A stretch of DNA of 64,000 nt from Planctomycetota bacterium (GTDB taxonomy: Bacteria > Planctomycetota > UBA8742 > UBA2392), in NCBI GenBank assembly GCA_020848275.1, contig JADLAK010000043.1:1-64000 (forward strand), written 5' to 3'. Numbering within the stretch: position 1 is the stretch's first letter; the number at the start of each line of letters is the position of its first letter. Positions 53,502 to 61,018 of the stretch are shown piece by piece. A program made the translations under genes and the position numbers. The notes beneath the pieces were generated by a model. The model worked only from the letters and a program-made list of their open reading frames with translations, did not search any database and was not told the origin of the DNA.

Positions 53502-56234
53502 TTACAGAAGGGTTCTTGCCCAGTTGCCTTCGTGGGTCGAGGGCACAAGCTTGCCGCCAAGGGCGACTTCGCAGACCTTGCGGATTTCGTCGGCTTCGTA
53601 GCGCCGGTTGATGAAATCGAGGCGGAAGCGCATCGCTCCGGCTTTTTCCAGCTCCGCCACGCGATGGGTCAAGGCAAACGCTTCCTTGCCCATGATCAGC
53701 GTGCGGCAGTGGTGGTCGATGGCCAGGAACTTCTCGCCGTAGCTGTTGACCATGTCCATTTCGTGGAAGCCGCAAGTCGCGCGGCCCGGGCAATGGCCCA
53801 GCATGTTGGCGTAAACACAGCTTTCGCTGACAAACAGCGGCGTGTCCTGGTAGACGACAACTTCCGAAAGCTGACCAAACTCCGCCAGCACTTCCTTCAT
53901 GTTCTGGATGCCGTCTTCGACGCTGAGCGTCACGCGCGTCGCACCTTGTTCAAGCCATGCGCGCGCTGCTTCACGCGACAGCGTGTACGCCGGCCAGTCC
54001 ACGGAAACGTCAATGCCCGCGCCCGCGAAATCCGGCAGCTTGGGCTCAAACACCGGAAAACCCGAGCGCGTTTGCACCTGCCGCCGCACAAGCTGCGTGG
54101 TGTCCATACGCTTGCGCTTCTGGATACCCGCGGTGTGGGCGATGTACTCAAAGCCGCCAACGTTGGCGACACTAAACAGCCTCGCGCCCGCGGCGTACAG
54201 GTCGCGCAGCTTCCATACCGTGCCCGCCTGCTCCCAGGCGCGCACCACAATCGGGATGCCGATGCGCAGCTTGTGGCCATGTTGCTTGTAGGCCTCGACC
54301 AGCGCCTCGGGGCGGTCGTTCGAGATATCGACGATCACCTCGTCGAGCTTGTCCATCGGCAGCGCGTCGAGATATTCAACACGGTCGACCATCGCCGCAA
54401 ACCGGCGCGATCCCGGAGCCGCCAACGTTTGCGGCGGCGTGTTATTCACGATCGCGCGGGTGTTGGTGATCTTTTTGGCGCGTTCGGCCGTGATCATTTC
54501 GTCGAATGCGACGAAGAATTGGCGGCGCGCTTCGTTGATCTCGGCGGCGGGGACAAACACGCCCGCGGGAATCACAACGTTGAATGTCCCAAGCTGAAAG
54601 CGCGTGCTGCCGAGCCGGTCGAAGAACTCCATCAGGCGTTTTTCGTCCAGCGGCTGGCTGTCGGCAAACAGCAGCTTCACGGGATATTCGCGCTTGAGTT
54701 CCATGCCCTGGCAGCGGCCAGTGATCATCAGCGCACCCGGCATGCCGAGTTCGCGCAGGCTGCCGCGGGCGGCATCGACGCGCACCGTGATGTCGATGTG
54801 CACCTTCAGGCGTGTGCGCGGCAGTTTCGCGGGCACGTTGGTCGGGTACTTGCGTTTCAGCGCCTGGCTGGCGATCAAACGAAGTTCGTCGCCCGGGCGC
54901 ACTTCGTCGGGTGCGGCGATGCTGATGTCCTCGCCCTCGCGCACGGTAAAGATGCGCTTGCCCTTGTAGTTGATCTTGTCGGCGCCGAATTTGACCGGCG
55001 ACCGGTCGGCGTCGCGCGGCTTGCACAGGATGCCGTCATGGCGCTCGAATTCGGTCAGCGCGCGGAAACTCGCGCGACCCTCGTGGACGCGGTCGACGCG
55101 GCCCAGAGGCACCCCCTGCGGTTCGCTTTCCTCGACGTCGGCGACGTTCTTGTGATCGCCGTGGCTGCCGTCGAGGAACAGCTTGGTCGTCTCGCGCGAG
55201 TAAATCGTCTTCAATTCCTGTTCGGCGGCTTTGAGGTCAATCGATTCACCGTCGATCATGCGCCGGTAAAGCTTGGTCACCGCGGCGACGTAAAGCGGGC
55301 TCTTGCGCCGGCCCTCGATCTTGAGACTGCGCACGCCGACCTTGGCGAGGTCCGCGACCGCCGTCGGCGCGTAAAGATCCTTCATGGAGAAAGCCTTACC
55401 TTCCCCCAGAGGCGTTTTAAAACTGTCGCGGCAGGTGTAGGCGCACTTGCCGCGGTTGCCACTGCGCCCGGTTTCCTGGCTGCTGAACAGGCACAGGCCC
55501 GAGTAGCTGTAGCACAGGCTGCCGTGCACAAACGTCTCGAGCTGGATTTTGACCGTGTTGCGGATTTCCTCGATCTCGTTAAGCGTGAGTTCGCGCGCGA
55601 GAATCACGCGCTCAAAGCCGTTGCGCTCGAGCCAGCGCGCACCCTCGGCATTGTGCACCAGCATCTGCGTGCTGGCGTGCCACTTCAGGCGCGGGAAATA
55701 CTCGCGGATGGTGCGGTAGACGCCGAAATCCTGCACGATGATAGCGTCGGCGCCGAGTTCTTCGCACGCCGCAAGCATCTCTATCAACTCGTCGTACTCG
55801 CTTTGCTGGATTACGGTGTTGATAGTGACGTAGACTTTTTTGCTGTGTTCGTGCGCGTGGCCGATGGCGACATCGAGATCGTCGATGGTGAAATTTTCAG
55901 CCTGTTCACGTGCGGAAAATTTCTTGAGCCCAAGATAAACCGCGTCAGCGCCGTAATCCATCGCCGCAAAGAAAGCCTCGAGGCCGCCCGCGGGCGCAAG
56001 CAGTTCCGGCTTACCGTTGTAAGGCACCGCGGGCTGGCGATCTGACAACGGCCGCGGTGCGGCTCGGCCCGCCATCGAGGTTTCATCTTCGGTCGGTGTT
56101 GCGACGGGCCGAGAAGCAGGCGCCTTGGAAGGGATTTGCGTGGTGTTTTCGTCGCTGACGGGAACGCCACCCGGGCGCGCCATGATGCGCGTCTTGCTTT
56201 CACTATTCGACGAATGGGCGTTAGGTTCGCTCAT
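53502..56234 (-). CDS. U32 family peptidase (RlhA-like, with DUF3656-type part)
   Basis: About 910 aa. A disordered N-terminal stretch of about 70 residues precedes the U32 core: ELLAPAGGLEAFFAAMDYGADAVYLGLKKFSAR, the segment ERVILARELTLNEIEEI, and the cysteine signature FVHGSLCYSYSGLCLFSSQETGRSGNRGKCAYTCR. A DUF3656-like region follows, then a second U32-type section near the C-terminus (CVYANMLGHCPGRATCGF). E. coli RlhA of this family hydroxylates 23S rRNA C2501; others are called collagenase-like. The N-terminal extension is unusual. The start at 56234 is the first ATG near the family start. Confidence 0.85.
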   Translation of the reverse strand: MSEPNAHSSNSESKTRIMARPGGVPVSDENTTQIPSKAPASRPVATPTEDETSMAGRAAPRPLSDRQPAVPYNGKPELLAPAGGLEAFFAAMDYGADAVYLGLKKFSAREQAENFTIDDLDVAIGHAHEHSKKVYVTINTVIQQSEYDELIEMLAACEELGADAIIVQDFGVYRTIREYFPRLKWHASTQMLVHNAEGARWLERNGFERVILARELTLNEIEEIRNTVKIQLETFVHGSLCYSYSGLCLFSSQETGRSGNRGKCAYTCRDSFKTPLGEGKAFSMKDLYAPTAVADLAKVGVRSLKIEGRRKSPLYVAAVTKLYRRMIDGESIDLKAAEQELKTIYSRETTKLFLDGSHGDHKNVADVEESEPQGVPLGRVDRVHEGRASFRALTEFERHDGILCKPRDADRSPVKFGADKINYKGKRIFTVREGEDISIAAPDEVRPGDELRLIASQALKRKYPTNVPAKLPRTRLKVHIDITVRVDAARGSLRELGMPGALMITGRCQGMELKREYPVKLLFADSQPLDEKRLMEFFDRLGSTRFQLGTFNVVIPAGVFVPAAEINEARRQFFVAFDEMITAERAKKITNTRAIVNNTPPQTLAAPGSRRFAAMVDRVEYLDALPMDKLDEVIVDISNDRPEALVEAYKQHGHKLRIGIPIVVRAWEQAGTVWKLRDLYAAGARLFSVANVGGFEYIAHTAGIQKRKRMDTTQLVRRQVQTRSGFPVFEPKLPDFAGAGIDVSVDWPAYTLSREAARAWLEQGATRVTLSVEDGIQNMKEVLAEFGQLSEVVVYQDTPLFVSESCVYANMLGHCPGRATCGFHEMDMVNSYGEKFLAIDHHCRTLIMGKEAFALTHRVAELEKAGAMRFRLDFINRRYEADEIRKVCEVALGGKLVPSTHEGNWARTLL

Positions 56235-56345
56235 GAATTCGCTGCGGCGGCGACTCGTGATCGGTCCCCCACCGCGCTCCTGTATGTTTGAGCCATGCAG
56301 TGTAGCGCCGGACGGGCCATACGCAATTACCGCAATACAGTCATC

Positions 56346-56460
56346 TGTGGGGCGATCATTCCTGTCCGCCCGACCGGCATAGCCGGTCGCATTGTGGCTC
56401 GCAAGCTTGCCACCGCGGACTTCCTGTAAAACGCGGTGCGTTTTGCAGGTTCGCTCCTGA
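56346..56460 (+). repeat. GTGGGGCGGAC MITE-like element, copy 1
   Basis: Left end TGTGGGGCGATCATTCCTG and core CCGACCGGCATAGCCGGTCG then GGCTCGCAAGC, as in copy 2. The right end departs after GCGGAC: a different hairpin (CTGTAAAACGC/GCGTTTTGCAG, 56424-56448) is inserted. It lies in the 328-bp gap upstream of the U32 gene; nothing else is seen there. Confidence 0.75.
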
Positions 56461-56562
56461 AGTCGCTGTCCACGTGCGGTCACAAAATTTTAACGCCGAC
56501 ACGTCATTTCCGGTCCTGAATAATCGCGCGGAAATCGCTAATGCGCGGGGTAAACTAGATGC

Positions 56563-57138
56563 ATGCCCGATCTCAATGAACCAAGCTTGCTTGTGGCACT
56601 CGTTGCAATCTTCGTCGTGGCGTCGGCAGTTGCATCAGGACTCGCTCTCTCCTTGACATGGTTGTGGGGAAGAAGTGCCGCCATCACCAACGCCCTTTTG
56701 GGTTACGTTGTTGGCGGCATTGCGGGCGGAGCAACGCTTTGGATCGCAGGGTCCGTAACGGGTCACAGCGAAAGAGCCGGCCTTGTAGGCGAAACACTAA
56801 TTGCGCTGCCGTTTGCTCCCATTCTGATCTCACCCCGCATTTCACCTGACAACGCGACCAATTGGGTCATTGGAGCCGTTGGCCTCGTCACTTGGCTCTT
56901 ACCGCTCACATTTGCCGCCGCAGCAGCACGAGTAGGTATTCACCTTCATGAAACGCTGAATCCGTGGACTGGCCAGCAGGTGATAGCCGATGTCGTTGCG
57001 CCACCCATGGTCCCGCAAGATCCTGTCGCTGCGATGGAATACAAAGCGCCGATAATTGCGCACCTGCACGACCCTGAACCAGCATCGACTAAAATCCCGG
57101 TGGTTGCCGCGCCGCCAGCCCTGCCTCAGCAGTCCTGA
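56563..57138 (+). CDS. multi-pass membrane protein
   Basis: 191 aa. Four hydrophobic segments are visible: LLVALVAIFVVASAVASGLALSL, NALLGYVVGGIAGGATLWIAGSV, TLIALPFAPILISP, and NWVIGAVGLVTWLLPLTFAAAAARV. The last 60 residues are a Pro/Ala-rich soluble tail. No family recognised. ATG at 56563. Its base composition looks a little less GC-rich than its neighbours. Confidence 0.65.
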   Translation: MPDLNEPSLLVALVAIFVVASAVASGLALSLTWLWGRSAAITNALLGYVVGGIAGGATLWIAGSVTGHSERAGLVGETLIALPFAPILISPRISPDNATNWVIGAVGLVTWLLPLTFAAAAARVGIHLHETLNPWTGQQVIADVVAPPMVPQDPVAAMEYKAPIIAHLHDPEPASTKIPVVAAPPALPQQS

Positions 57139-57267
57139 ACATCCGTGTTCGTCCGTGATGGCATCCTGCCGCTTACGCAGTGGGCTTTAACTGACGCCAT
57201 TATCGGCCCTGAATAATCGCGCGGAAATCGCCGATTCCCGAACAGCTTTTTCCTGCTGATTCCGATT

Positions 57268-57308
57268 CACTTTGCGCCACAAAGTATTTACTTTGTACGA
57301 CAAAGTAA
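57268..57308. promoter_or_regulatory. tandem dyad operator upstream of the membrane pair
   Basis: Two copies of the dyad ACTTTG-N4-ACAAAGTA at 57269-57286 and 57290-57307, set 21 bp apart (two helical turns), so four alternating half-sites lie on the same face of the helix. ACAAAGTA/TACTTTGT (57279-57296) and TTACTTTGT/ACAAAGTAA (57288-57308) are perfect palindromes. It stands 15 bases upstream of the ATG at 57324. It looks like a repressor operator; the regulator is not known and is not encoded nearby. Confidence 0.75.
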
Positions 57309-57323
57309 GTTGGAACGCCCACC

Positions 57324-58019
57324 ATGTTCGCCGCCGCAACTTCCCTTTTGCGCCGGCCCGGCGCCGTCTTTCGGCGCGCGGGCAACCCCCCAACTCGCGT
57401 TCTGAACGCCGGGCTGGCGCTTCCCGGTTTACTCGCTGCGGCCGCCTGGGGAGCGGCGATGGGCTGCTTTTGCGGCGGCGCGCAGATCGTCGTCACCACC
57501 ATCAAGATGCCGCTATTTTTCGTGCTGACCCTGGGCCTGTGCTTCTCGCTGATGCACGTAACGCAACTTGTCGGTGGTTTAAAACTGCGAGCGAACCAGA
57601 CGCTGACCGTTGCGCTGTCGGGCCTCACCGTGCAGGCGCTGTCGCTGGGCAGCCTCGCGCCGGTGCTGGCGCTGTTTGCCGCTAACGCGCCGTTTCCGGC
57701 GATGTCGAGCTATCTCAACCTGTACGTCGCCTGCGCGCTGGCAGGCCTGATCGCGGGCGTTTTCGGCGCGACGCGGCTGGCGCTGGGCCTGCGCATGCTC
57801 GCACCCGTAGGCCGCGGCACGCGGCTGGTGCTCGCCGCATGGATTTTCATCTATCAGTTCGTCGGCGCGCAGGTGGCCTGGACGTTGCGTCCGTGGCTGG
57901 GCGCGACGTCGGACTTCACCAACTACTACAGCCTCGAACACGGCCTGAGCGGCAACTTCTACGTGGGAGTTGGCGCCGTCGTGCTGCGCTGGCTCAAAGA
58001 ACTAGGAATGCCAATATGA
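57324..58019 (+). CDS. multi-pass membrane protein, first of a coupled pair
   Basis: 231 aa with about six hydrophobic segments (LALPGLLAAAAWGAAMGCF, MPLFFVLTLGLCFSLMHV, LSGLTVQALSLGSLAPVLALFA, LNLYVACALAGLIAGVFGA, LVLAAWIFIYQFVGAQVAW). It begins MFAAATSLLRRPGAVF. It shares an N-terminal RRPG-type start and TM pattern with the next gene and is likely a paralogue. Its TGA overlaps the next ATG (ATGA). The operator at 57268-57308 should control both. No family recognised. Confidence 0.72.
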   Translation: MFAAATSLLRRPGAVFRRAGNPPTRVLNAGLALPGLLAAAAWGAAMGCFCGGAQIVVTTIKMPLFFVLTLGLCFSLMHVTQLVGGLKLRANQTLTVALSGLTVQALSLGSLAPVLALFAANAPFPAMSSYLNLYVACALAGLIAGVFGATRLALGLRMLAPVGRGTRLVLAAWIFIYQFVGAQVAWTLRPWLGATSDFTNYYSLEHGLSGNFYVGVGAVVLRWLKELGMPI

Positions 58020-58798
58020 GTGAAGAAGCCGTCTATCCCGTAGTTCCCCGGCCTGAAGGAACCCCGCCGGTCGCCCCTATTAAACCTGCGGCATGGATCC
58101 AGCGCTGGGAGGCCGATGGCGGCGACGTCGAAGACCCGCCGCGCAAACCCTGGCAGGTCGGCGGCGCGATCTTGAAGACGCAGGCGGGCGTGGCGCGCGA
58201 TTTGTCGGCGGGCCGCGCGCTGGGCGTTTATGTCGTCGGTTGCCTCGCGCTGATTGCGGTCGCGAGCGTGCTTTATGGCGCGGCGATGGGCTGCCTTGGA
58301 GGCCCCGTGCAGGCCCTGTACGCCGCTATTAAATTCCCGCTGGTTGTGCTGGGCGCGTGCGGGCTGTGCCTGCCTTCCTTTTATGTGTTCCAGTGCCTGA
58401 TGGGCGCGCGCATGCGGTTTTCGCAGGCCGTGGCGTCAGTGCTGCTGATGGCCGCGGCGGCGAGTTTGATCCTGATCGGCTGCGTGCCGATCGTGTGGTT
58501 TTTCAGCGTCAGCACAGGCGCAGACAGCGGCGGCTTCATCGTCGCACTGCACGTGGCCACGACGGCGCTTGCGGCGGCGTTCGGCATCCACCTGCTGTCG
58601 CGGATGCATCGATATCTGCTGTACAAACGGCCGGAGATGCGGTTCTTCGAGGGCCGCGTGCTGGCGCTGTGGTGTGGCATGTTCGTGATCGTCGCGCTGC
58701 AACTGGCGTGTTACCTCGGGCCGTTGATGCACGAAGGCGAATTCTTCACCGGCGAACGCAAGCTGTTCGTGACGGCGCTCTCCGGCAAAAGCAAGTAA
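58016..58798 (+). CDS. multi-pass membrane protein, second of a coupled pair
   Basis: 260 aa. About 55 cytoplasmic residues (MSEEAVYPVVPRPEGTPP, then AWIQRWEADGGDVED) precede six hydrophobic segments, including LGVYVVGCLALIAVASVLYGAAMGC and FPLVVLGACGLCLPSFYVFQ. YGAAMGCLGG aligns with WGAAMGCFCGG of the upstream protein, which supports a shared origin. The ATG at 58016 overlaps the upstream stop. Function unknown. Confidence 0.74.
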   Translation: MSEEAVYPVVPRPEGTPPVAPIKPAAWIQRWEADGGDVEDPPRKPWQVGGAILKTQAGVARDLSAGRALGVYVVGCLALIAVASVLYGAAMGCLGGPVQALYAAIKFPLVVLGACGLCLPSFYVFQCLMGARMRFSQAVASVLLMAAAASLILIGCVPIVWFFSVSTGADSGGFIVALHVATTALAAAFGIHLLSRMHRYLLYKRPEMRFFEGRVLALWCGMFVIVALQLACYLGPLMHEGEFFTGERKLFVTALSGKSK

Positions 58799-58968
58799 CC
58801 GCCGATAACAACGGATAAACGCCGATGCCCGCAGCAATTCGCAAACTGCAACAGCATTTCTCGCAAAGGTCGCAATGAGCGCAATTAGGACTGATACCTT
58901 TGCGAACTTTGCGCGCTCTGCGAGAAAATGCAGTTGTCGGCCCCAACCCGCATTTATCGGCGGTTCCA
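58797..58968. repeat. nested periodic hairpin (CCGAT outside, TCGCAAAG inside)
   Basis: The left half of the 330-bp gap before the gene at 59129. Outer arms: TAACCGCCGATAACAACGG then ATAAACGCCGAT (58797-58826) against CATTTATCGGCGG (58951-58963). Inner arms: TTTCTCGCAAAGGTCGCAAT then GAGCGCAATT (58857-58886) against CTTTGCGAACTTTGCGCGC then TCTGCGAGAAA (58898-58927). The outer family is the one also outside at 13404-13610. Confidence 0.85.
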
Positions 58969-59006
58969 AATCGCTACTAAGCGGTCCTACATATATTCTG
59001 GGCAGT

Positions 59007-59100
59007 TGTGGGGCGGACATTCTTGTCCGCCCAACCGGCGTAGCCGGTCGAATTGTGGCTCGCAAAGCTCGCCACCGCGGACAGGAATGTCCGCGCCACC
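59007..59100 (+). repeat. GTGGGGCGGAC MITE-like element, copy 2 (most complete)
   Basis: Left terminus TGTGGGGCGGACATTCTTG and right terminus ending ACAGGAATGTCCGCGCCACC are inverted complements over about 20 bp. The inside has ACCGGCGTAGCCGGT and a GGCTCGC/GCTCGCC dyad. It fills the right half of the gap before the gene at 59129. Confidence 0.85.
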
Positions 59101-59128
59101 TAAAGACAATTTTCTTGGACCGCTTAGA

Positions 59129-60286
59129 ATGTCCGGGATGCAGGTCGCGCCGGAGAATCCATCGCCGCAGGACGAGAAGCCGCGCAACATCGGCAGCGTG
59201 GCCTCACTCGCGCCGCTGGTTTTGATTCTGGCGCTCACGATCGTTTACGATCAGTTCAAGCACCAGTTGCGCGGGCACATCGACGCCGCGGGCATCACCT
59301 ACGCCGACTGGGTCGGCAATTTCATCAATTCGCCTGACAACGAAGCCGCGCGCACCGAACTCATCTCGCGCGTTGTCGGCGTCATGCGCGACACGCCCGT
59401 GGGCAAAAGCCTGCCCCTGCGCGACGAGCAGCAACGCGTGATCGGCCGCTTCCGCATCAACGAAGCGACCGTGAGCCAGCCCGCCGCAAACAGCCCCATT
59501 GCTCAGGAGCGACGTCGCTACGACGTACGCATGAAGGGCGACGGCGAACTCTGGCACAGCGCGGGCGGCCGCGTGCGCTTTAGCGGAAGCGCCGACGTGC
59601 AGTACGTCATCAACACCAACGTGGTCGCGCGCGAGTTCAAGGTCTACGCCTACTTCGATTGCCTTGAGATCCGCGAGATAACCTTTGAGATCACGCACGT
59701 GGACAACCTGCTCGCGCGCATTTTCAGCGGCTTTGTCAACGACGCGGGCAAACGCGCCATCCAGGAAGGCATCATGCCGGGCTTCACCATCATCACGCAG
59801 GCCGACGGCAAGTCCTATGTTGCGCCGGGCCGCGCGACGCTCGACTTCAAGCCGCGCGAGGGCCCCAATAAGGAAGAGCAGGGCTGGGAGACGCTGAGCA
59901 ACGACGTGCGGCTGTTGCGCAAGGACTTCCGCGATTACCTCGGCCCCTTCCAGGCGCCGGCGGGCGCGGAACTTCGCATCAACCTGACCGTTGCAGGCGA
60001 AGGCGGCAAACCCGCGCCGGGTGTGGACCTGCTTTTGGTGCACGCCGAGGCGTTCAAGCAGTACGACGACCGCTACATGAGCGGCACGCCCGGCAACATG
60101 GCGGGGCTGGAAATTGCCGCGGTCGAGCAACGCTGGAGCACGCGCGAACTGGCCTATGCCGGCCGGCCCGAGCCCGGCATGTATTACCTGGTCATCGACC
60201 GCACGGTATTCGGCAAAGGCGACCAGACCGCGCAACTGAGCGACATCGCCGCCGAAGTCAGCTACTACGTGCGCATGAAAAGATAA
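59129..60286 (+). CDS. single-pass membrane protein of unknown function
   Basis: About 385 aa. A hydrophobic helix near residues 24-44 (IGSVASLAPLVLILALTIVYD) follows a short polar N-terminus. The rest is a soluble, beta-rich domain (VRMKGDGELWHSAGGRVRFSG, EFKVYAYFDCLEIREITFEITHVDN). No family recognised. The ATG at 59129 has little Shine-Dalgarno support; an ATG nine bases later is equally possible. A MITE copy ends 29 bases upstream of the start and another begins at the stop codon. Confidence 0.68.
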   Translation: MSGMQVAPENPSPQDEKPRNIGSVASLAPLVLILALTIVYDQFKHQLRGHIDAAGITYADWVGNFINSPDNEAARTELISRVVGVMRDTPVGKSLPLRDEQQRVIGRFRINEATVSQPAANSPIAQERRRYDVRMKGDGELWHSAGGRVRFSGSADVQYVINTNVVAREFKVYAYFDCLEIREITFEITHVDNLLARIFSGFVNDAGKRAIQEGIMPGFTIITQADGKSYVAPGRATLDFKPREGPNKEEQGWETLSNDVRLLRKDFRDYLGPFQAPAGAELRINLTVAGEGGKPAPGVDLLLVHAEAFKQYDDRYMSGTPGNMAGLEIAAVEQRWSTRELAYAGRPEPGMYYLVIDRTVFGKGDQTAQLSDIAAEVSYYVRMKR

Positions 60287-60287
60287 C

Positions 60288-60378
60288 TGTGGGGCGGACA
60301 TTCCTGTCCGCCGTGCCGCTTTTTGCGGCACAATTCGGTCGGCTGCGCCGACCGCGCGGGCAGGAATGCCCACGCCAC
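60288..60378 (+). repeat. GTGGGGCGGAC MITE-like element, copy 3
   Basis: Left terminus TGTGGGGCGGACATTCCTG, right terminus CAGGAATGCCCACGCCAC. The middle is different from copy 2: GTGCCGCTTTTTGCGGCAC and CGGTCGGCTGCGCCGACCG. It lies between two convergent genes and its GTGCCGC hairpin could act as a terminator. Confidence 0.8.
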
Positions 60379-60384
60379 GGGAAA

Positions 60385-60582
60385 TCAAAACAACGTGTAT
60401 ATGAACGGCGCGGCGCCGGTGCCCGCAAGGATGATCAGCACACCGACAAGCAGCAGCACGATGATGATCGGCGCCAGCCACCACTTCTTGTTCGCCGACA
60501 TGAACGCGATGAACTCGGAAACGATATTGCCGGCGGGCTTTTCAGCCTCGGCAAGGAAGTCCTGTTTTTGCGGTTCAGTCAC
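60385..60582 (-). CDS. DUF5989 family small membrane protein
   Basis: 65 aa starting at GTG 60582. The family pattern is clear: EFIAFMSANKKWWLAPIIIVLLLVGVLIILAGTGAAPFIYTLF, an amphipathic segment with KKWW followed by one membrane helix and the closing APFIYTLF. DUF5989 proteins occur beside SxtJ-family proteins and carbamoyltransferases, as here. Small size and N-terminal position of a GTG make the exact start slightly uncertain. Function unknown. Confidence 0.85.
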   Translation of the reverse strand: MTEPQKQDFLAEAEKPAGNIVSEFIAFMSANKKWWLAPIIIVLLLVGVLIILAGTGAAPFIYTLF

Positions 60583-60598
60583 GCGGGCAATATAGCAA

Positions 60599-61018
60599 TC
60601 AACTCTGGCGGAAATAACTGTCCTTGGCGGGCGGGGGCGGCAGCTCGACCCAGTAGCTGGGCTTGTCCTTCTCAATGCGGCGCGACATGGCATCCCAGCC
60701 AAATAGCCGCATGCCAAAGCCAATGGGCGTGAAGAAGCCGTAATAGATCAGACCCAGCAGCAGATGCGACATCACAAAGCCGACGGGGAACGTCACGTAC
60801 ATCAGGCCGACAAAGACGTATTTAACGGCGCGCAGCTTTACGACGCCCAGAACTGCCACGATCACAGCGGCCACGGCCATCACGTACGCGACCGCGAGCG
60901 TTTTTGTGCGCCACCAGACGATCAGCGAGAGCGCGGCACAGAACAGCGGAAACCACAGCCACGCAAAGCTGCGCAGTTCGCGGTCGCTCGGGTTCTTGTT
61001 GATCTGGATCAGGGCCAT
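60599..61018 (-). CDS. SxtJ family membrane protein
   Basis: 139 aa. Family features: MALIQINKNPSDRELRSFAWLWFPLF at the N-terminus, about three membrane segments (FPLFCAALSLIVWWR, VAYVMAVAAVIVAVLGVVKL, YVTFPVGFVMSHLLLGLIYYGFFTPIG), and the C-terminal WDAMSRRIEKDKPSYWVE. SxtJ was named in saxitoxin clusters of cyanobacteria, where it neighbours the carbamoyltransferase SxtI. Its ATG overlaps the SGNH gene's TAA by one base. Role unknown; being next to a carbamoyltransferase suggests a membrane partner for it. Confidence 0.88.
   Translation of the reverse strand: MALIQINKNPSDRELRSFAWLWFPLFCAALSLIVWWRTKTLAVAYVMAVAAVIVAVLGVVKLRAVKYVFVGLMYVTFPVGFVMSHLLLGLIYYGFFTPIGFGMRLFGWDAMSRRIEKDKPSYWVELPPPPAKDSYFRQS

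Noticed and set aside
53490-56045. 851-codon open frame opposite the U32 peptidase
   Set aside because: Antisense shadow with low-complexity composition; the U32 signature and cysteines are on the minus strand.
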